A stretch of DNA of 64,000 nucleotides from Streptomyces sp. MspMP-M5 (GTDB taxonomy: Bacteria > Actinomycetota > Actinomycetes > Streptomycetales > Streptomycetaceae). The position numbers and the translations under genes are program-made. The stretch covers positions 92,124 through 156,123 of the forward strand of contig NZ_KB891918.1 in NCBI RefSeq assembly GCF_000373585.1. Direction: 5' to 3'. Below the pieces are notes generated by a model that was not told the DNA's origin, did no database searches, and was given only the letters and a program-made list of their open reading frames with translations. The stretch's first letter is position 1. Each line of letters opens with the position of its first letter. Positions 1 through 7,958 of the stretch are shown piece by piece.

Positions 1-1480
1 CCGCCGCCGCGTCCGCCGGTCCGTCGCCGTTCGAGGAAGACGCCCCGTAATTCGAGGACGGCACCACGTACGCGGACAACTCCCGGCACTCTCCCGCCCC
101 TTCCTCGTCCTCCGCCTCGCCGTCGCGGGCCGGCAGCCGCACCAGCGCGGTGGCCGCCTCGGCCACCCCGGGGTCCTCCAGCAGCACGTTGTCGATCTCT
201 CCGAGGTCGACGCGGTAGCCGCGGACCTTCACCTCGTCGTCGGCCCGCCCCAGGAACGCGATCTCCCCGTCCGCGGTGACCCGGCCGAGGTCGCCGGTGC
301 GGTACAGCCGGCCGCCCCCAGGGGCCAGCGGGTGCGCGACGAAGCGCTCCGCGGTCAGTTCCGGGCGCCCCACATAGCCGCGGGCGACGCCGGGCCCGCC
401 CACGCAGATCTCGCCGACCGCCCCGTCCGGCACCGGCCGGCGCTCCTCGTCGAGCAGTACCACCGTGTACGTGGGCAGCGGCCGGCCGATCGTGACCGGC
501 CGGCCCGGCCGCAGCTCGGCGACGGTCGCGGTGACGGTGGTCTCGGTCGGCCCGTAGGTGTTGAGGATCCGCCGCCCCGGCCGGCTCCACCGCTCGACGA
601 GCCGGGCCGGGCACGCCTCGCCGCCCACCATGAGGGCGCGCACCCCCGGCAGGTCCCGGGGGACCGTCGCCAGCAGCGTCGGGACGCAGTACAGGACCGT
701 GATGCCCAACTCGTCCAGGGTGTCGGCGAGTTCGGCGCCGAAGCGTCCCGCGCCGGCCTCGGCCGGCCCCGCGACGAGGGTCGCGCCCACCGCCCAGGTG
801 GGCCAGATCTCCTCGATGGAGAAGTCGAACGAGACGGTCATGCCCTGGTAGACCCGGTCCTCCGGGCGCACGTCGTAGACGCCGGGGACGACGGCGAGGA
901 AGTTGCAGATGCTGGAGTGCGCGACGGCCACGCCCTTGGGGCGGCCGCTGGAGCCCGAGGTGTACATGATGTAGGCGAGCGGATCGGCCGGGTCGTCGTC
1001 CTCCGGACCCGGTGGGCCCGCCGCCCGCGCCGGGGCCGGGCCCCGCGGCCGGGTGGCCGGCGCCGCGGCCAGCTCCGCCGCCCGCGTGTCCAGCTCCACC
1101 ACATGCGCCCCCAGCCCCGCCACCGCGCCCGCCCGCCCGGCCACCGTCAGCACCGCGTCCACCCGCGCGTCCGACGCGATGAAGGCGACCCGGTCCGCGG
1201 GCGCCGCCGGGTCGATGGGGACGAACGTCGCGCCGGCCTTGCCCACCGCCAGCAGCGCGGCGTACAGGTCCACCGACCGCGGCAGCAGCAGCGCGACCCG
1301 GGACCCCGCGCCGACGCCCAGCCCGCGCAGGTGGTGGGCGAGCCGGTTGGCGCGGGCGTCGAGTTCCGCGTACGTCAGGGTGTGCGGGCCGCACTCCAGC
1401 GCCGTCGCCGAGGGCGTACGGTCACAGGTCGTCTCGAAGACGCGGTACAGCCGCGTGCCGCCCCTCCTGGTCGTGCCCAT
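1..1480 (-). CDS. Amino-acid adenylation protein, Pls/PosA-like NRPS (partial, N-terminal part)
   Basis: Reads leftward off the window edge, so only about the first 490 residues are present and the C-terminus is missing. The ATG at 1478-1480 opens a protein with a complete adenylation core: the phosphate loop YTSGSSGRPKG near residue 180, the A5-type NTYGPTETTV, the A7-type YRTGD and the A8-type GRADDEVKVRGYRV. The Asp of SFDFSIEEIW matches the residue that binds the alpha-amino group in amino-acid-activating domains. No condensation domain precedes it. An A domain at the N-terminus, with this wording, is typical of Pls/PosA enzymes, which carry A, carrier and membrane domains and make poly-amino acids such as epsilon-polylysine. 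That assignment is inference because the diagnostic C-terminus lies outside the window. Confidence 0.8.
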   Translation of the reverse strand, partial: MGTTRRGGTRLYRVFETTCDRTPSATALECGPHTLTYAELDARANRLAHHLRGLGVGAGSRVALLLPRSVDLYAALLAVGKAGATFVPIDPAAPADRVAFIASDARVDAVLTVAGRAGAVAGLGAHVVELDTRAAELAAAPATRPRGPAPARAAGPPGPEDDDPADPLAYIMYTSGSSGRPKGVAVAHSSICNFLAVVPGVYDVRPEDRVYQGMTVSFDFSIEEIWPTWAVGATLVAGPAEAGAGRFGAELADTLDELGITVLYCVPTLLATVPRDLPGVRALMVGGEACPARLVERWSRPGRRILNTYGPTETTVTATVAELRPGRPVTIGRPLPTYTVVLLDEERRPVPDGAVGEICVGGPGVARGYVGRPELTAERFVAHPLAPGGGRLYRTGDLGRVTADGEIAFLGRADDEVKVRGYRVDLGEIDNVLLEDPGVAEAATALVRLPARDGEAEDEEGAGECRELSAYVVPSSNYGASSSNGDGPADAAA

Positions 1481-1497
1481 GACTCCATCGCAGCGCC

Positions 1498-1511
1498 GAT
1501 CACGCGTGATC
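1498..1511. promoter_or_regulatory. 14-bp perfect palindrome upstream of the adenylation gene
   Basis: GATCACGCGTGATC is a perfect palindrome 17 bases upstream of the start codon at 1480. The position and symmetry suit a repressor operator for the leftward synthetase gene. No regulator can be assigned, so the function is inferred. Confidence 0.3.
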
Positions 1512-1708
1512 GCATGTCCGGTCGCGGGAGCCCGTGTTGCGGGACGCGTCAGCCGCGATACGGGTCGTCACCCGATCGTATGGCCGCGGTCACGCCGGGC
1601 CACCGCGCACGCCCTCGGCGCACCAGGCTGGGAGGCGCCCCCATCCCCTCCGGGGACCCGTCCCGGACCCACCGGGAACGCCCCGGCTCACGGAAGGCCC
1701 GGCTCGTG

Positions 1709-1930
1709 ATGCCTCTGCCGCCGCCGCACTGCCCGACCCCCGACTGCGACGACCACCTGTGGAAGGACACCACCACCACCGAGGTCCACCGGGACAACTG
1801 GCGCTGGTGGTGCCACCGTTGCGACAAGAAGTGCTACCCGACCCGCGAGCAGATCGAGGAGTACCGGGACGCGGTCGGGACGGGCTGCCGGGACCCGAGG
1901 GACCCCCGGGTGGCGGCCCGCCCCCACTGA
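1709..1930 (+). CDS. Small Cys-rich hypothetical protein (73 aa)
   Basis: The ATG at 1709 follows GGAAGG by about 11 bases; an in-frame GTG sits directly before it at 1706. The product has a C-x4-C pair (CPTPDC) and a C-x2-C pair (CHRC) separated by a Trp/His-rich stretch, like a small zinc ribbon. The C-terminus is basic and proline-rich. It is convergent with the enoyl reductase (22 bases between stops) and divergent from the synthetase. I do not recognise the family. Four cysteines in a zinc-ribbon arrangement argue that it is a real protein, but no function can be given. Confidence 0.5.
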   Translation: MPLPPPHCPTPDCDDHLWKDTTTTEVHRDNWRWWCHRCDKKCYPTREQIEEYRDAVGTGCRDPRDPRVAARPH

Positions 1931-1952
1931 CCGCGCCCCGGCGCGCGGGCCG

Positions 1953-3170
1953 TCAGCCGGCCTGCCCCGGCCACGGCACCTCGGTGGCGACCGGCGCCCC
2001 GTAGTCCACGCCGGGCACCGCGAAGCCGTAGAGGCGGTGCACCTCGCCGTGGAACCAGTCCAGGTCGGCGAGCCGGGCGATGTCCTCCGAGGTGGCCGCC
2101 TGCCAGCGCTCGGTGACCGCGGCCTGCACCTCGGGGGACAGCTCCCAGGTGTCCAGCCGGATGCGGCCCTCCTCGTCCAGGTCCAGCGGCCGGGCCCCGG
2201 TCAGCCGGTCCCACAGGTCGGCGAGCTGGGCGGTCGGCGGCGCCATCCGCTCGCCGAGGACGCCGCGCAGCAGCCCGACGTAGAGCGCGATGCCGGGGAT
2301 GGCGGTCGAGGACTGGGTGACCGCGGCGCCGTTGACGGACGTCACCGCGCGCCCGCCGACCAGCTCCGACAGCCGCTTGTCGAGGGCGCGGGCGGTGCCC
2401 TCCAGGTGGGCCTTGGCGGCGCCGATGGTGCCCTTGCGGTAGATCGCCTCGGTCAGCGTCGAGCCGATGTAGGACAGTGCCGCGGTGCTGAAGCCCTCGG
2501 CGAGCAGACCGCGGCCGGCCAGGTGGTCGATCCAGCGCTCCCAGTCGGCGCCGCCCATCACGGCCACCGTCTGTGCGATGTCCTCCTCGGCGGCCGGCGC
2601 GGTCTCCACCTCCTTGACCTCGGGCGCGCCCCCGTCGTCGAAGACCAGCGTCTTGGTGCGGGACGTCGCGCCGATCGGCTGGAGGACCGAGGCGTAGGTG
2701 GTGCCGGTCTCCGGGTCGGTGCGGCGCGGGGCGGCCACCGAGTAGATCAGGTGGTCCAGCTTGCCGCCGAACCGTTCCGCCAGCAGGTCGGCGACCTGCT
2801 CCTTGACCTCGTCGGAGAACGCGTCCCCGTTGACGAAGACCATGTCCCGCCCGGCCTCGCGGGCCAGTTCGGCGGTGGCGGCGGTGCGGTACCAGCCGGC
2901 GGTGGCGGTGCGCCGGGCGGTGGCCGGCTTCTCGAAGCAGACGCCGATGCCCCGGATTCCGGCGCGCTTCAGACCGGCCAGGGTGGCGGCCAGCCCGTAG
3001 CCGGCGGACGAGCCGATGACGAGGGCCACCGGGCCGTCGGCGGGCGGCGCCGCGGCGGGGGCGGGCACAGCCTCCCACATGTCGGAGACCAGCTGCCGGC
3101 ACCCGGCGGGGTGGGAGTCGAGGAAGAGGAACCCGCGGCTGCGGGGACGGTCGATGACGCGGTCGGTCAC
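1953..3170 (-). CDS. fabV: FabV-type enoyl-ACP / trans-2-enoyl-CoA reductase (NADH)
   Basis: About 405 residues, the normal FabV length. It reduces the trans-2 double bond of enoyl-ACP or enoyl-CoA with NADH in fatty-acid elongation. The family marks are the N-terminal RGFLFLDSHPAGC, a Rossmann entry around VIGSSAGYGLAATLA, SVAAPRRTDP, and the catalytic Y-x8-K in YRKGTIGAAK. The GTG at 3170 was chosen because the family begins just before the RGFL segment; the reading frame runs on to 3269, but those extra residues are low-complexity. It is a single gene, divergent from the lipoprotein protease. FabV isozymes are generally triclosan-tolerant (family knowledge, not visible here). Confidence 0.88.
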   Translation of the reverse strand: MTDRVIDRPRSRGFLFLDSHPAGCRQLVSDMWEAVPAPAAAPPADGPVALVIGSSAGYGLAATLAGLKRAGIRGIGVCFEKPATARRTATAGWYRTAATAELAREAGRDMVFVNGDAFSDEVKEQVADLLAERFGGKLDHLIYSVAAPRRTDPETGTTYASVLQPIGATSRTKTLVFDDGGAPEVKEVETAPAAEEDIAQTVAVMGGADWERWIDHLAGRGLLAEGFSTAALSYIGSTLTEAIYRKGTIGAAKAHLEGTARALDKRLSELVGGRAVTSVNGAAVTQSSTAIPGIALYVGLLRGVLGERMAPPTAQLADLWDRLTGARPLDLDEEGRIRLDTWELSPEVQAAVTERWQAATSEDIARLADLDWFHGEVHRLYGFAVPGVDYGAPVATEVPWPGQAG

Positions 3171-3350
3171 GTTCGGGTCCTTGGGACGGTTCGGACAGGA
3201 CACCACTGATTGTCCCGATCTTTTCGCGGCCCCGGCCCCCGGCCCCGCCCGGGCGCGGCGGAACGGCATAGTAGAGCGCGGCCCGGCGCCCCAGCAGGGT
3301 CATGACAGCCGTACCGGGGGCGCACCTACGCATCAAGGGGGAACCGCACC

Positions 3351-4658
3351 ATGCCACCAGCCACACCACCGGAACCGACCGGCCCGCACGAACCGTCCGA
3401 CCCGCACGAACCGTCCGACCCGCACGAACCGTCCGGCCCGCACGCCACTGACGGACGGCCGGGGGCAACGGCCCCGCGGCGGCGCTCCCGGTCCCGGTCC
3501 CGCGCCCGCCGCCGTACGTCCCTCGCCGCCGCGGCGGCCGCCGTCCTGCTCGCCGCCCTCGCGACCGCCTGCGGACCTGACGGCAACACCGCCTCCGGAA
3601 GCGGGAGTTCGGCCGCCGGCGACCGGAAGGCCGGCGCCGGCCACCTGCCCGACGGGACGCCGACCAGCCTCGACGACCTCAAGAAGTGGAAGGACGGCGG
3701 CTGGAAGAACTGGGACAAGTGGGCGCACAAGGCCCAGGACTTCGCCAACCCGATCATCAAGGACCACTGGAAGGCGGACCGGCTGGCCCGCGCCAAGGCC
3801 GCACCGGAACTCGGCGTCCAGGCCGGTACGGCGGTCGGCGCCGACGGCGCCACCGACCCCGAACCCCGCCCCGTCACCGCCGAAGAGGTGGACCGCCCCT
3901 ACCACCGCCACATGGCCCCGGTCGGGAAGATCTTCTTCGACAGCCCCAAGGGCCCCATGGTCTGCTCCGGCACCATCGTCGAGGACCCCGCGCACCCGGG
4001 GAAGTCCAACCTCGTGTGGACCGCGGGCCACTGCGTCCACTCCGGCCGGCAGGGCGGCTGGATGCGCAACATCGTCTTCGTGCCGTCGTACAACGACCAC
4101 GGCGTGTCGATGAGCCAGGTCGGCACCAGCCCCACCGAGCAGGTCACCCCGTACGGCCGCTTCTGGGCCGACTGGATCAGCACTTCCGGCGAGTGGATCG
4201 ACCTGGGCAGCTCGGCGTCCGGCAACGCCGGTTCGGCGTACGACTTCGCGGTGCTGCACGTCCGCCCGGAGTACGGCGGCGGCAAGTCCCTCCAGGAGAC
4301 CGTGGGCGCGGCCGCCCAGGTCTGGTTCAACGCCCCGCACGCCGACGGCATCAACTCGGTCAAGGCGTTCGGCTACCCGGCCGCACCGCCCTACGACGGC
4401 GCCCGCATGATGGCCTGCCTCGACCGCCCCGGCCGCCTCACCATGCAGCAGGGCACGCCCGCCATGGACCGCATCGGCTGCACCATGACCGGCGGCACCT
4501 CCGGCGGCGGCTGGTTCGTCAGCCGCAACGGCAAGCTCGCCCTGATCTCCAACACGTCGATCAGCTCCAACGCCCACACCTGGCTGGCCGGCCCGTACCT
4601 GGGCCCGACGGCGCAGCGCGTCTTCGACACGGTCAGCCGGAAGTTCGCGGGGCAGTAG
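3351..4658 (+). CDS. Secreted trypsin-like serine protease, lipoprotein
   Basis: 435 residues; the ATG at 3351 follows AAGGGGGAA. An unusual Pro/His/Glu-rich leader with three 18-bp repeats precedes a twin-Arg-like RRR cluster, a hydrophobic stretch and the lipobox LATAC, so the mature protein should be lipid-anchored outside the cell. The catalytic triad is readable: His in WTAGHC, Asp in AYDFAVLHV, and Ser in GGTSGGGW. The spacing suits a chymotrypsin-fold peptidase (S1). The substrate is unknown. It is monocistronic, closed by a strong hairpin at 4674-4714. The true start could lie after the repeats, since the track before the RRR cluster is atypically long for a signal peptide. Confidence 0.85.
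   Translation: MPPATPPEPTGPHEPSDPHEPSDPHEPSGPHATDGRPGATAPRRRSRSRSRARRRTSLAAAAAAVLLAALATACGPDGNTASGSGSSAAGDRKAGAGHLPDGTPTSLDDLKKWKDGGWKNWDKWAHKAQDFANPIIKDHWKADRLARAKAAPELGVQAGTAVGADGATDPEPRPVTAEEVDRPYHRHMAPVGKIFFDSPKGPMVCSGTIVEDPAHPGKSNLVWTAGHCVHSGRQGGWMRNIVFVPSYNDHGVSMSQVGTSPTEQVTPYGRFWADWISTSGEWIDLGSSASGNAGSAYDFAVLHVRPEYGGGKSLQETVGAAAQVWFNAPHADGINSVKAFGYPAAPPYDGARMMACLDRPGRLTMQQGTPAMDRIGCTMTGGTSGGGWFVSRNGKLALISNTSISSNAHTWLAGPYLGPTAQRVFDTVSRKFAGQ
3383..3436 (+). repeat. Three tandem 18-bp units encoding PHEPSD-type hexapeptides
   Basis: CCCGCACGAACCGTCCGA occurs twice exactly and a third time with one change. It lies inside the N-terminal leader of the protease and encodes three Pro-His-Glu-Pro-Ser-(Asp/Gly) units. 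Copy number could vary by slippage. Confidence 0.85.
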
Positions 4659-4673
4659 GCGCGACCGCCTGTC

Positions 4674-4714
4674 GGGCCCCGGCCTCGTCGCGTTCCACGA
4701 CGGGGCCGGGGCCC
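4674..4714 (+). terminator. Strong hairpin terminator after the protease
   Basis: Arms at 4674-4690 and 4698-4714 pair over 17 bp with one mismatch around a 7-base loop. It lies 15 bases after the protease stop and just before the convergent DUF397 gene, so it may serve both directions. Confidence 0.8.
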
Positions 4715-4721
4715 ACTCGCG

Positions 4722-4925
4722 TCAGACGCGGCCGGCGTCGCCGTCCTTGAGCGCCTCGGTGAACGCACTCCACGCGTTGGCGGTGAAGGTGAGGTGGGGG
4801 CCGGCGGGGTTCTTGCTGTCCCGGACGGCGTGGCCGCCGGTGGACGTGGGGGCGACCTCCACGCAGTCGCCCGACTGGGCAGAGTACGAGGACTTCCGAA
4901 ACGCGCCTATTGCTTGAGGCTTCAC
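4722..4925 (-). CDS. DUF397 small protein
   Basis: 67 residues from the GTG at 4925, preceded by AAGGAG; a longer frame to 4982 exists but would overlap the regulator deeply. The sequence FRKSSYSAQSGDCVEVA, then VRDSKNP and WSAFTEALKDG, is the DUF397 signature. The gene begins 4 bases after the XRE regulator's stop, so the two are one operon. In streptomycetes, DUF397 proteins pair with XRE/DUF5753 regulators in many whiJ/abaA-type loci that affect development and antibiotic production. The actual role of this copy is unknown. Confidence 0.85.
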   Translation of the reverse strand: MKPQAIGAFRKSSYSAQSGDCVEVAPTSTGGHAVRDSKNPAGPHLTFTANAWSAFTEALKDGDAGRV

Positions 4926-4929
4926 TGCT

Positions 4930-5799
4930 TCACTCCTTGTGCCGTGTTCCGTCTTCAAGGAGTTCCCGGATGCGCTCGGCACTCCTGTCCGGCGGCAGTG
5001 CCGCTGAGCGTAGCTGATCGAACGTGTTCACGTAGAGAGCCAGGTCCTCGGGCGCCTCCACGATGCTGGTGTTCGCCGGGTTCTCCAGCGTCACGGCTTC
5101 CACGTTCACCTCACCTCCGAAGGAGAAGGCCACAAAGGCGCCGGCCATTCCGGCAATCAGGCTTGCTGTCGCCGGGAGCAGCTGGATCGTGACGTTCTGC
5201 CGCTCTCCCGCCTCCAGAAGGTGCGTCAACTGCCGCTCTTCGACCTTGCGTTGGAAGCGCAGGGACGTGAGGGCCGGCTCCCAGATGATTGCGGTGAAAC
5301 TGGCCCCGCCTTCCTCGATCCGTCGCTGACGTTCTTGGCGCAGCTTCGCCAACTCGACGACCTTCTCGGAAGGGATCCTCCTGGGCCCTATGGCAATGAC
5401 GGCTTCCATGTACTCAGTGGTTTGCAGCAATCCGGGGATCAGGATCGGGCCCCACGATCGAATGGACGTGGCCTCGTGTTCGAGGGCGATGTGGTGCGCG
5501 TAGCCGGCCCCGACTGTGTCTTGGTAGTCGATCCACCAACCACGTTCGTTGCTCCTCCGTGCCCATTCCAGCAATCTGGCCCGCTCGGCCGGATCCTGCA
5601 CTCCGTAGAGGTCCAGCAGCGTTCGAACCTCCAGGGCTGACGCGGTCGTCTGCCCGCTCTCCAATCGGCTGACCTTGGAGACGGACTTCATGATCGCCTC
5701 GGCGCTGTCCGGTTGATCCAGCCCGGCCGCTTCTCGATGGCGCCTCAGCGCATTGCCGAGCCTTCGACTGCGGACCGTGGGCCTCCCACCTGCGGGCAT
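4930..5799 (-). CDS. XRE-family regulator with DUF5753 (Scr1-type)
   Basis: 289 residues from the ATG at 5799, with AAAGGAGGG 6 bases upstream. The N-terminus holds a helix-turn-helix (residues about 10-65, LGNALRRHREAAGLDQ then SVSKVSRLESGQ). The rest matches the DUF5753 ligand/partner domain common to actinobacterial regulators, including WGPILIPGLLQTTEYMEAV. It is co-transcribed with the DUF397 gene downstream. The 210-base gap to the divergent HATPase gene carries inverted repeats that could be its operator. Such pairs act as DNA-binding regulator plus small antagonist (family knowledge). Confidence 0.88.
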   Translation of the reverse strand: MPAGGRPTVRSRRLGNALRRHREAAGLDQPDSAEAIMKSVSKVSRLESGQTTASALEVRTLLDLYGVQDPAERARLLEWARRSNERGWWIDYQDTVGAGYAHHIALEHEATSIRSWGPILIPGLLQTTEYMEAVIAIGPRRIPSEKVVELAKLRQERQRRIEEGGASFTAIIWEPALTSLRFQRKVEERQLTHLLEAGERQNVTIQLLPATASLIAGMAGAFVAFSFGGEVNVEAVTLENPANTSIVEAPEDLALYVNTFDQLRSAALPPDRSAERIRELLEDGTRHKE

Positions 5800-5870
5800 G
5801 AGCGCCCTCCTTTCAACGACCGCCTCAGTGTGCCGCGTTGAGTCGTAACGGAGCCAGTTTGCTCGCTCAC

Positions 5871-5928
5871 GTAGGGCGATCGCAACTTGCGCGGGCATGG
5901 CTTGCTTGCGTGTCACGCCACGCCCTAC
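5871..5928. promoter_or_regulatory. Spaced inverted repeat in the regulator/HATPase divergent region
   Basis: GTAGGGCG at 5871-5878 and CGCCCTAC at 5921-5928 are exact inverted copies 42 bases apart. They lie upstream of the XRE gene; one copy may instead be a promoter -10 region. Function is inferred. Confidence 0.25.
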
Positions 5929-5941
5929 GCTGACCGCCGTC

Positions 5942-5971
5942 ACGCAATGCACGTATGTGAATGCGTTGCGT
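5942..5971. promoter_or_regulatory. Imperfect inverted repeat upstream of the HATPase gene
   Basis: ACGCAATGCA (5942-5951) faces TGCGTTGCGT (5962-5971): nine of ten positions pair about a 10-base spacer. It is 38 bases before the HATPase start and is a plausible operator, perhaps for the adjacent XRE regulator. Confidence 0.35.
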
Positions 5972-6009
5972 ATTGACGCCGCTCCGTCATGCGCACCAAG
6001 GGGATAGCC

Positions 6010-6471
6010 ATGTCCGCACGCGCCCGGTTCGTAGCAACTCCGCCCCTCGCTCCCGTAGTCGCCTATCGGCTTCCGTCTGACGTGCGGAGCGTCGGGTGGG
6101 CCCGTAGGGAGCTGCGGCGGCGGCTCCGCTTGTGGGGTGTCGGGGGTGAAGTTGCCTCTTCCGCCGAGCTGTTGGCGTCCGAACTCGTCACCAACGCGGT
6201 GCGGGCGCACGTCGGGCAATCCGCCGCCGCGGCCGCAATCGGAGTGCGGTTCGCGCTGGCGGGCGATCGGCTGCGGCTGGAGGTGCGCGACGTGAGCGAC
6301 GGGGTGCCGGTCGTCAGCGGGTCGACGGGGGTCGAGGAGGAAGGGGAATCGGAATGTGGTCGTGGGTTGGTGCTCGTGGACGCCTTGGCAAGTGGTTGGG
6401 GCGTGGTGTGGGACGGCACCGGAAAAGTGGTGTGGGCGGAGTTGACGGTGACCGCTCCGGGAGTGTTGTGA
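6010..6471 (+). CDS. HATPase-domain protein (anti-sigma/serine-kinase-like ATP-binding protein)
   Basis: 153 residues from the ATG at 6010, which has AAGGGGA 5 bases upstream; an in-frame ATG at 5989 is less well placed. ASELVTNAVRAH is the N-box, RLEVRDVSDG the G1 region, and ECGRGLVLVDALASGWG the later ATP-lid/G2 region of RsbW-like histidine-kinase-type ATPases. Streptomycetes have dozens of these proteins, usually without an identified sigma factor partner. Its stop overlaps the next gene's GTG (GTGA), so translation is likely coupled with the two unknown genes downstream. Confidence 0.82.
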   Translation: MSARARFVATPPLAPVVAYRLPSDVRSVGWARRELRRRLRLWGVGGEVASSAELLASELVTNAVRAHVGQSAAAAAIGVRFALAGDRLRLEVRDVSDGVPVVSGSTGVEEEGESECGRGLVLVDALASGWGVVWDGTGKVVWAELTVTAPGVL

Positions 6472-6842
6472 GCGTCTCGGGTGAAGTGGCCGTCTATCGG
6501 GCGGAGTTGGTCGTCCACCGGCCGTCCGGGACGCCGATCGACCTCGGGGGTGTGGTGTCGTACTCGCCCCGTCGGGCGGCGTGGTGGGTGCGGACGCGCG
6601 CCGAGCAGGTCGCGCAGCAGTTAGGGGTGCCGTGCGGCGCGGGGGTGCGGGGTTGGCTCGGCGAGCGGGGCGACTTCGAGCGGGCGGTGGCGGCGCTCGT
6701 GGCCGGAACTCCCGTCACGCTGACCGTCGTTGACGCCGAAGGGTGCGCGTACGCGCTCGTGGCCCGGCCCGGTGGCAGGGGCGTCGGCGCGTTCGGGAAC
6801 GGCACGCCGCGGGGCCGGGAGGCGACATGGCTGGCGGCGTGA
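6468..6842 (+). CDS. Hypothetical protein, coupled to the HATPase gene; contains a TTA codon
   Basis: 124 residues from the GTG at 6468, which overlaps the HATPase stop by 4 bases (GTGA). The frame extends further upstream to 6354 inside the HATPase gene, but the coupled start is preferred. I do not recognise a domain; the protein is soluble with an Arg/Trp-rich segment near residue 45. It contains a TTA leucine codon at 6621-6623, rare in Streptomyces and translated by the developmentally controlled bldA tRNA. Translation may therefore be delayed until differentiation (inference). Confidence 0.6.
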   Translation: MSVSGEVAVYRAELVVHRPSGTPIDLGGVVSYSPRRAAWWVRTRAEQVAQQLGVPCGAGVRGWLGERGDFERAVAALVAGTPVTLTVVDAEGCAYALVARPGGRGVGAFGNGTPRGREATWLAA

Positions 6843-7297
6843 GGCGCCCAGACGGGGCGGGAGGGTCGCAACGGCCGCAACGGACGGAGACGGGGTCGGC
6901 CGGGCCGGCGATCGGGGCCGTGTCGGGGATCTGGTGCGAGCGGACCGTGTACCGATCCGTGCACGCGGACGAGGTGGCGTCCTGGACGTTCCTCGCCGTC
7001 GACACTCCGCTGCGGGCCGTGGGAGTGATCACCGCGGACGCCCGCAGGCTGGCGGCCGGCCTGCGCGGACGGGCAGGTGCGCGGGCGCTGCGGGCGGCGG
7101 CCGACGCGGGGCGCCTGGGCGCGGTGGCCGCGCTGCACCGGGGCGAGCCCTGCGGGCTGGCGCTGACCTGCGCCGGAACGTGGGTGGAGTGGTCGGCGAC
7201 GCCGGTACTCTTCCTGCCCGTCGTCAGCGGGACGGGGCTGCGCTGTCGGGGTCGGGACGACCCGGCGGGAGGCTTCGGCGTGGCCGCCCCGCGGTGA
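6827..7297 (+). CDS. Hypothetical protein, third gene of the HATPase operon
   Basis: 156 residues from the ATG at 6827, with GGGAGG just upstream; an in-frame GTG at 6839 would overlap the preceding stop by 4 bases and is an equally good start. It is an Ala/Arg-rich soluble protein with a central WCERTVYRSVHADEVASW segment. No domain is recognised. Overlap with the preceding gene places it in one operon with the HATPase. Confidence 0.55.
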   Translation: MAGGVRRPDGAGGSQRPQRTETGSAGPAIGAVSGIWCERTVYRSVHADEVASWTFLAVDTPLRAVGVITADARRLAAGLRGRAGARALRAAADAGRLGAVAALHRGEPCGLALTCAGTWVEWSATPVLFLPVVSGTGLRCRGRDDPAGGFGVAAPR

Positions 7298-7391
7298 TCG
7301 CCCGGGCAGGGCGGGGACGCCCCGGAACCCGGTCGCGCGCATCGCGGATACTGGCAGGGCAAGGCTCCCCCGTAGCAGAGGACACCGCCCC

Positions 7392-7655
7392 ATGAAGCTC
7401 AGCCGTCCCGTCTCCTGGTTCCTACTCGCCTTCGGCGCCTGGTCCTGGGTGGTGTGGGTGACCTTCGTCAAGAACCTGATCAAGGACGCCAGCGGCCTGG
7501 CCTTCGATCACGGGAACCCCACCGCGTACTTCTGGATCCATCTCGCCCTCGCCATCACCTCGTTCCTCCTGGGCACCGCGATCGGCGTACTCGGCTTCCG
7601 GGGCCTGCGCGCCCTGCGCCGCGAGACGGCGGGGACCGCGGCGGCCGAGAGCTGA
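7392..7655 (+). CDS. SCO4848-family small membrane protein
   Basis: 87 residues from the ATG at 7392. Two membrane helices are visible (about residues 8-26 and 48-70) around a short FDHGNPTAYFWIH loop, followed by a basic tail. It is a conserved streptomycete protein normally found next to a D-alanyl-D-alanine carboxypeptidase gene. Here the carboxypeptidase follows at 10389 after about 2.7 kb of accessory genes, suggesting that those were inserted between the two. Function is unknown. Confidence 0.82.
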   Translation: MKLSRPVSWFLLAFGAWSWVVWVTFVKNLIKDASGLAFDHGNPTAYFWIHLALAITSFLLGTAIGVLGFRGLRALRRETAGTAAAES

Positions 7656-7704
7656 CGGGGGCGCGAGCGATCAGCGACCGAAGCAGGCTCCGGCCGCCGA
7701 CGGC

Positions 7705-7899
7705 TTACTTGCTCTCACCTCCGCTGGGCTGAGGAGAGGGATCGCGGGGAGCCTCCGGAGGCATGGGACCCCCGTCGTGCTTCCCGCCCTCGTCCTCGGC
7801 GCCGACCTCCAGATCCCGTGGGTGCCGGAACGGGACGCCGGGCCAACCCTCGGTGTCCCGTCGACGCGTCTCGAACGTCTCGACCGCCACACTGCTCAT
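7705..7899 (-). CDS. Small acidic hypothetical protein (64 aa)
   Basis: ATG at 7899 with GAAGGAAG about 9 bases upstream. The product is hydrophilic with a Gly/Pro/Ser-rich, acidic C-terminus and no cysteine or membrane segment. The central EGWPGVPFRHPRDLEVG patch is the only ordered-looking part. It lies 59 bases downstream of the Cys-pair protein and probably shares its transcript. I do not recognise a family. Confidence 0.5.
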   Translation of the reverse strand: MSSVAVETFETRRRDTEGWPGVPFRHPRDLEVGAEDEGGKHDGGPMPPEAPRDPSPQPSGGESK

Positions 7900-7958
7900 C
7901 TTTCGACTTCCTTCGTGCTTTCGTGTCCATCCGGGCGGGATTGCCTGGCCATTGGCCG

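Noticed and set aside
332..1930. Long rightward frame across the adenylation gene
   Set aside because: Arg/Pro/Gly-rich shadow of the opposite strand; only its last 73 codons (1709-1930) have a site and Cys motifs.
3383..3436. CRISPR-like tandem repeats
   Set aside because: Units are 18 bp, contiguous, in a reading frame and without spacers.
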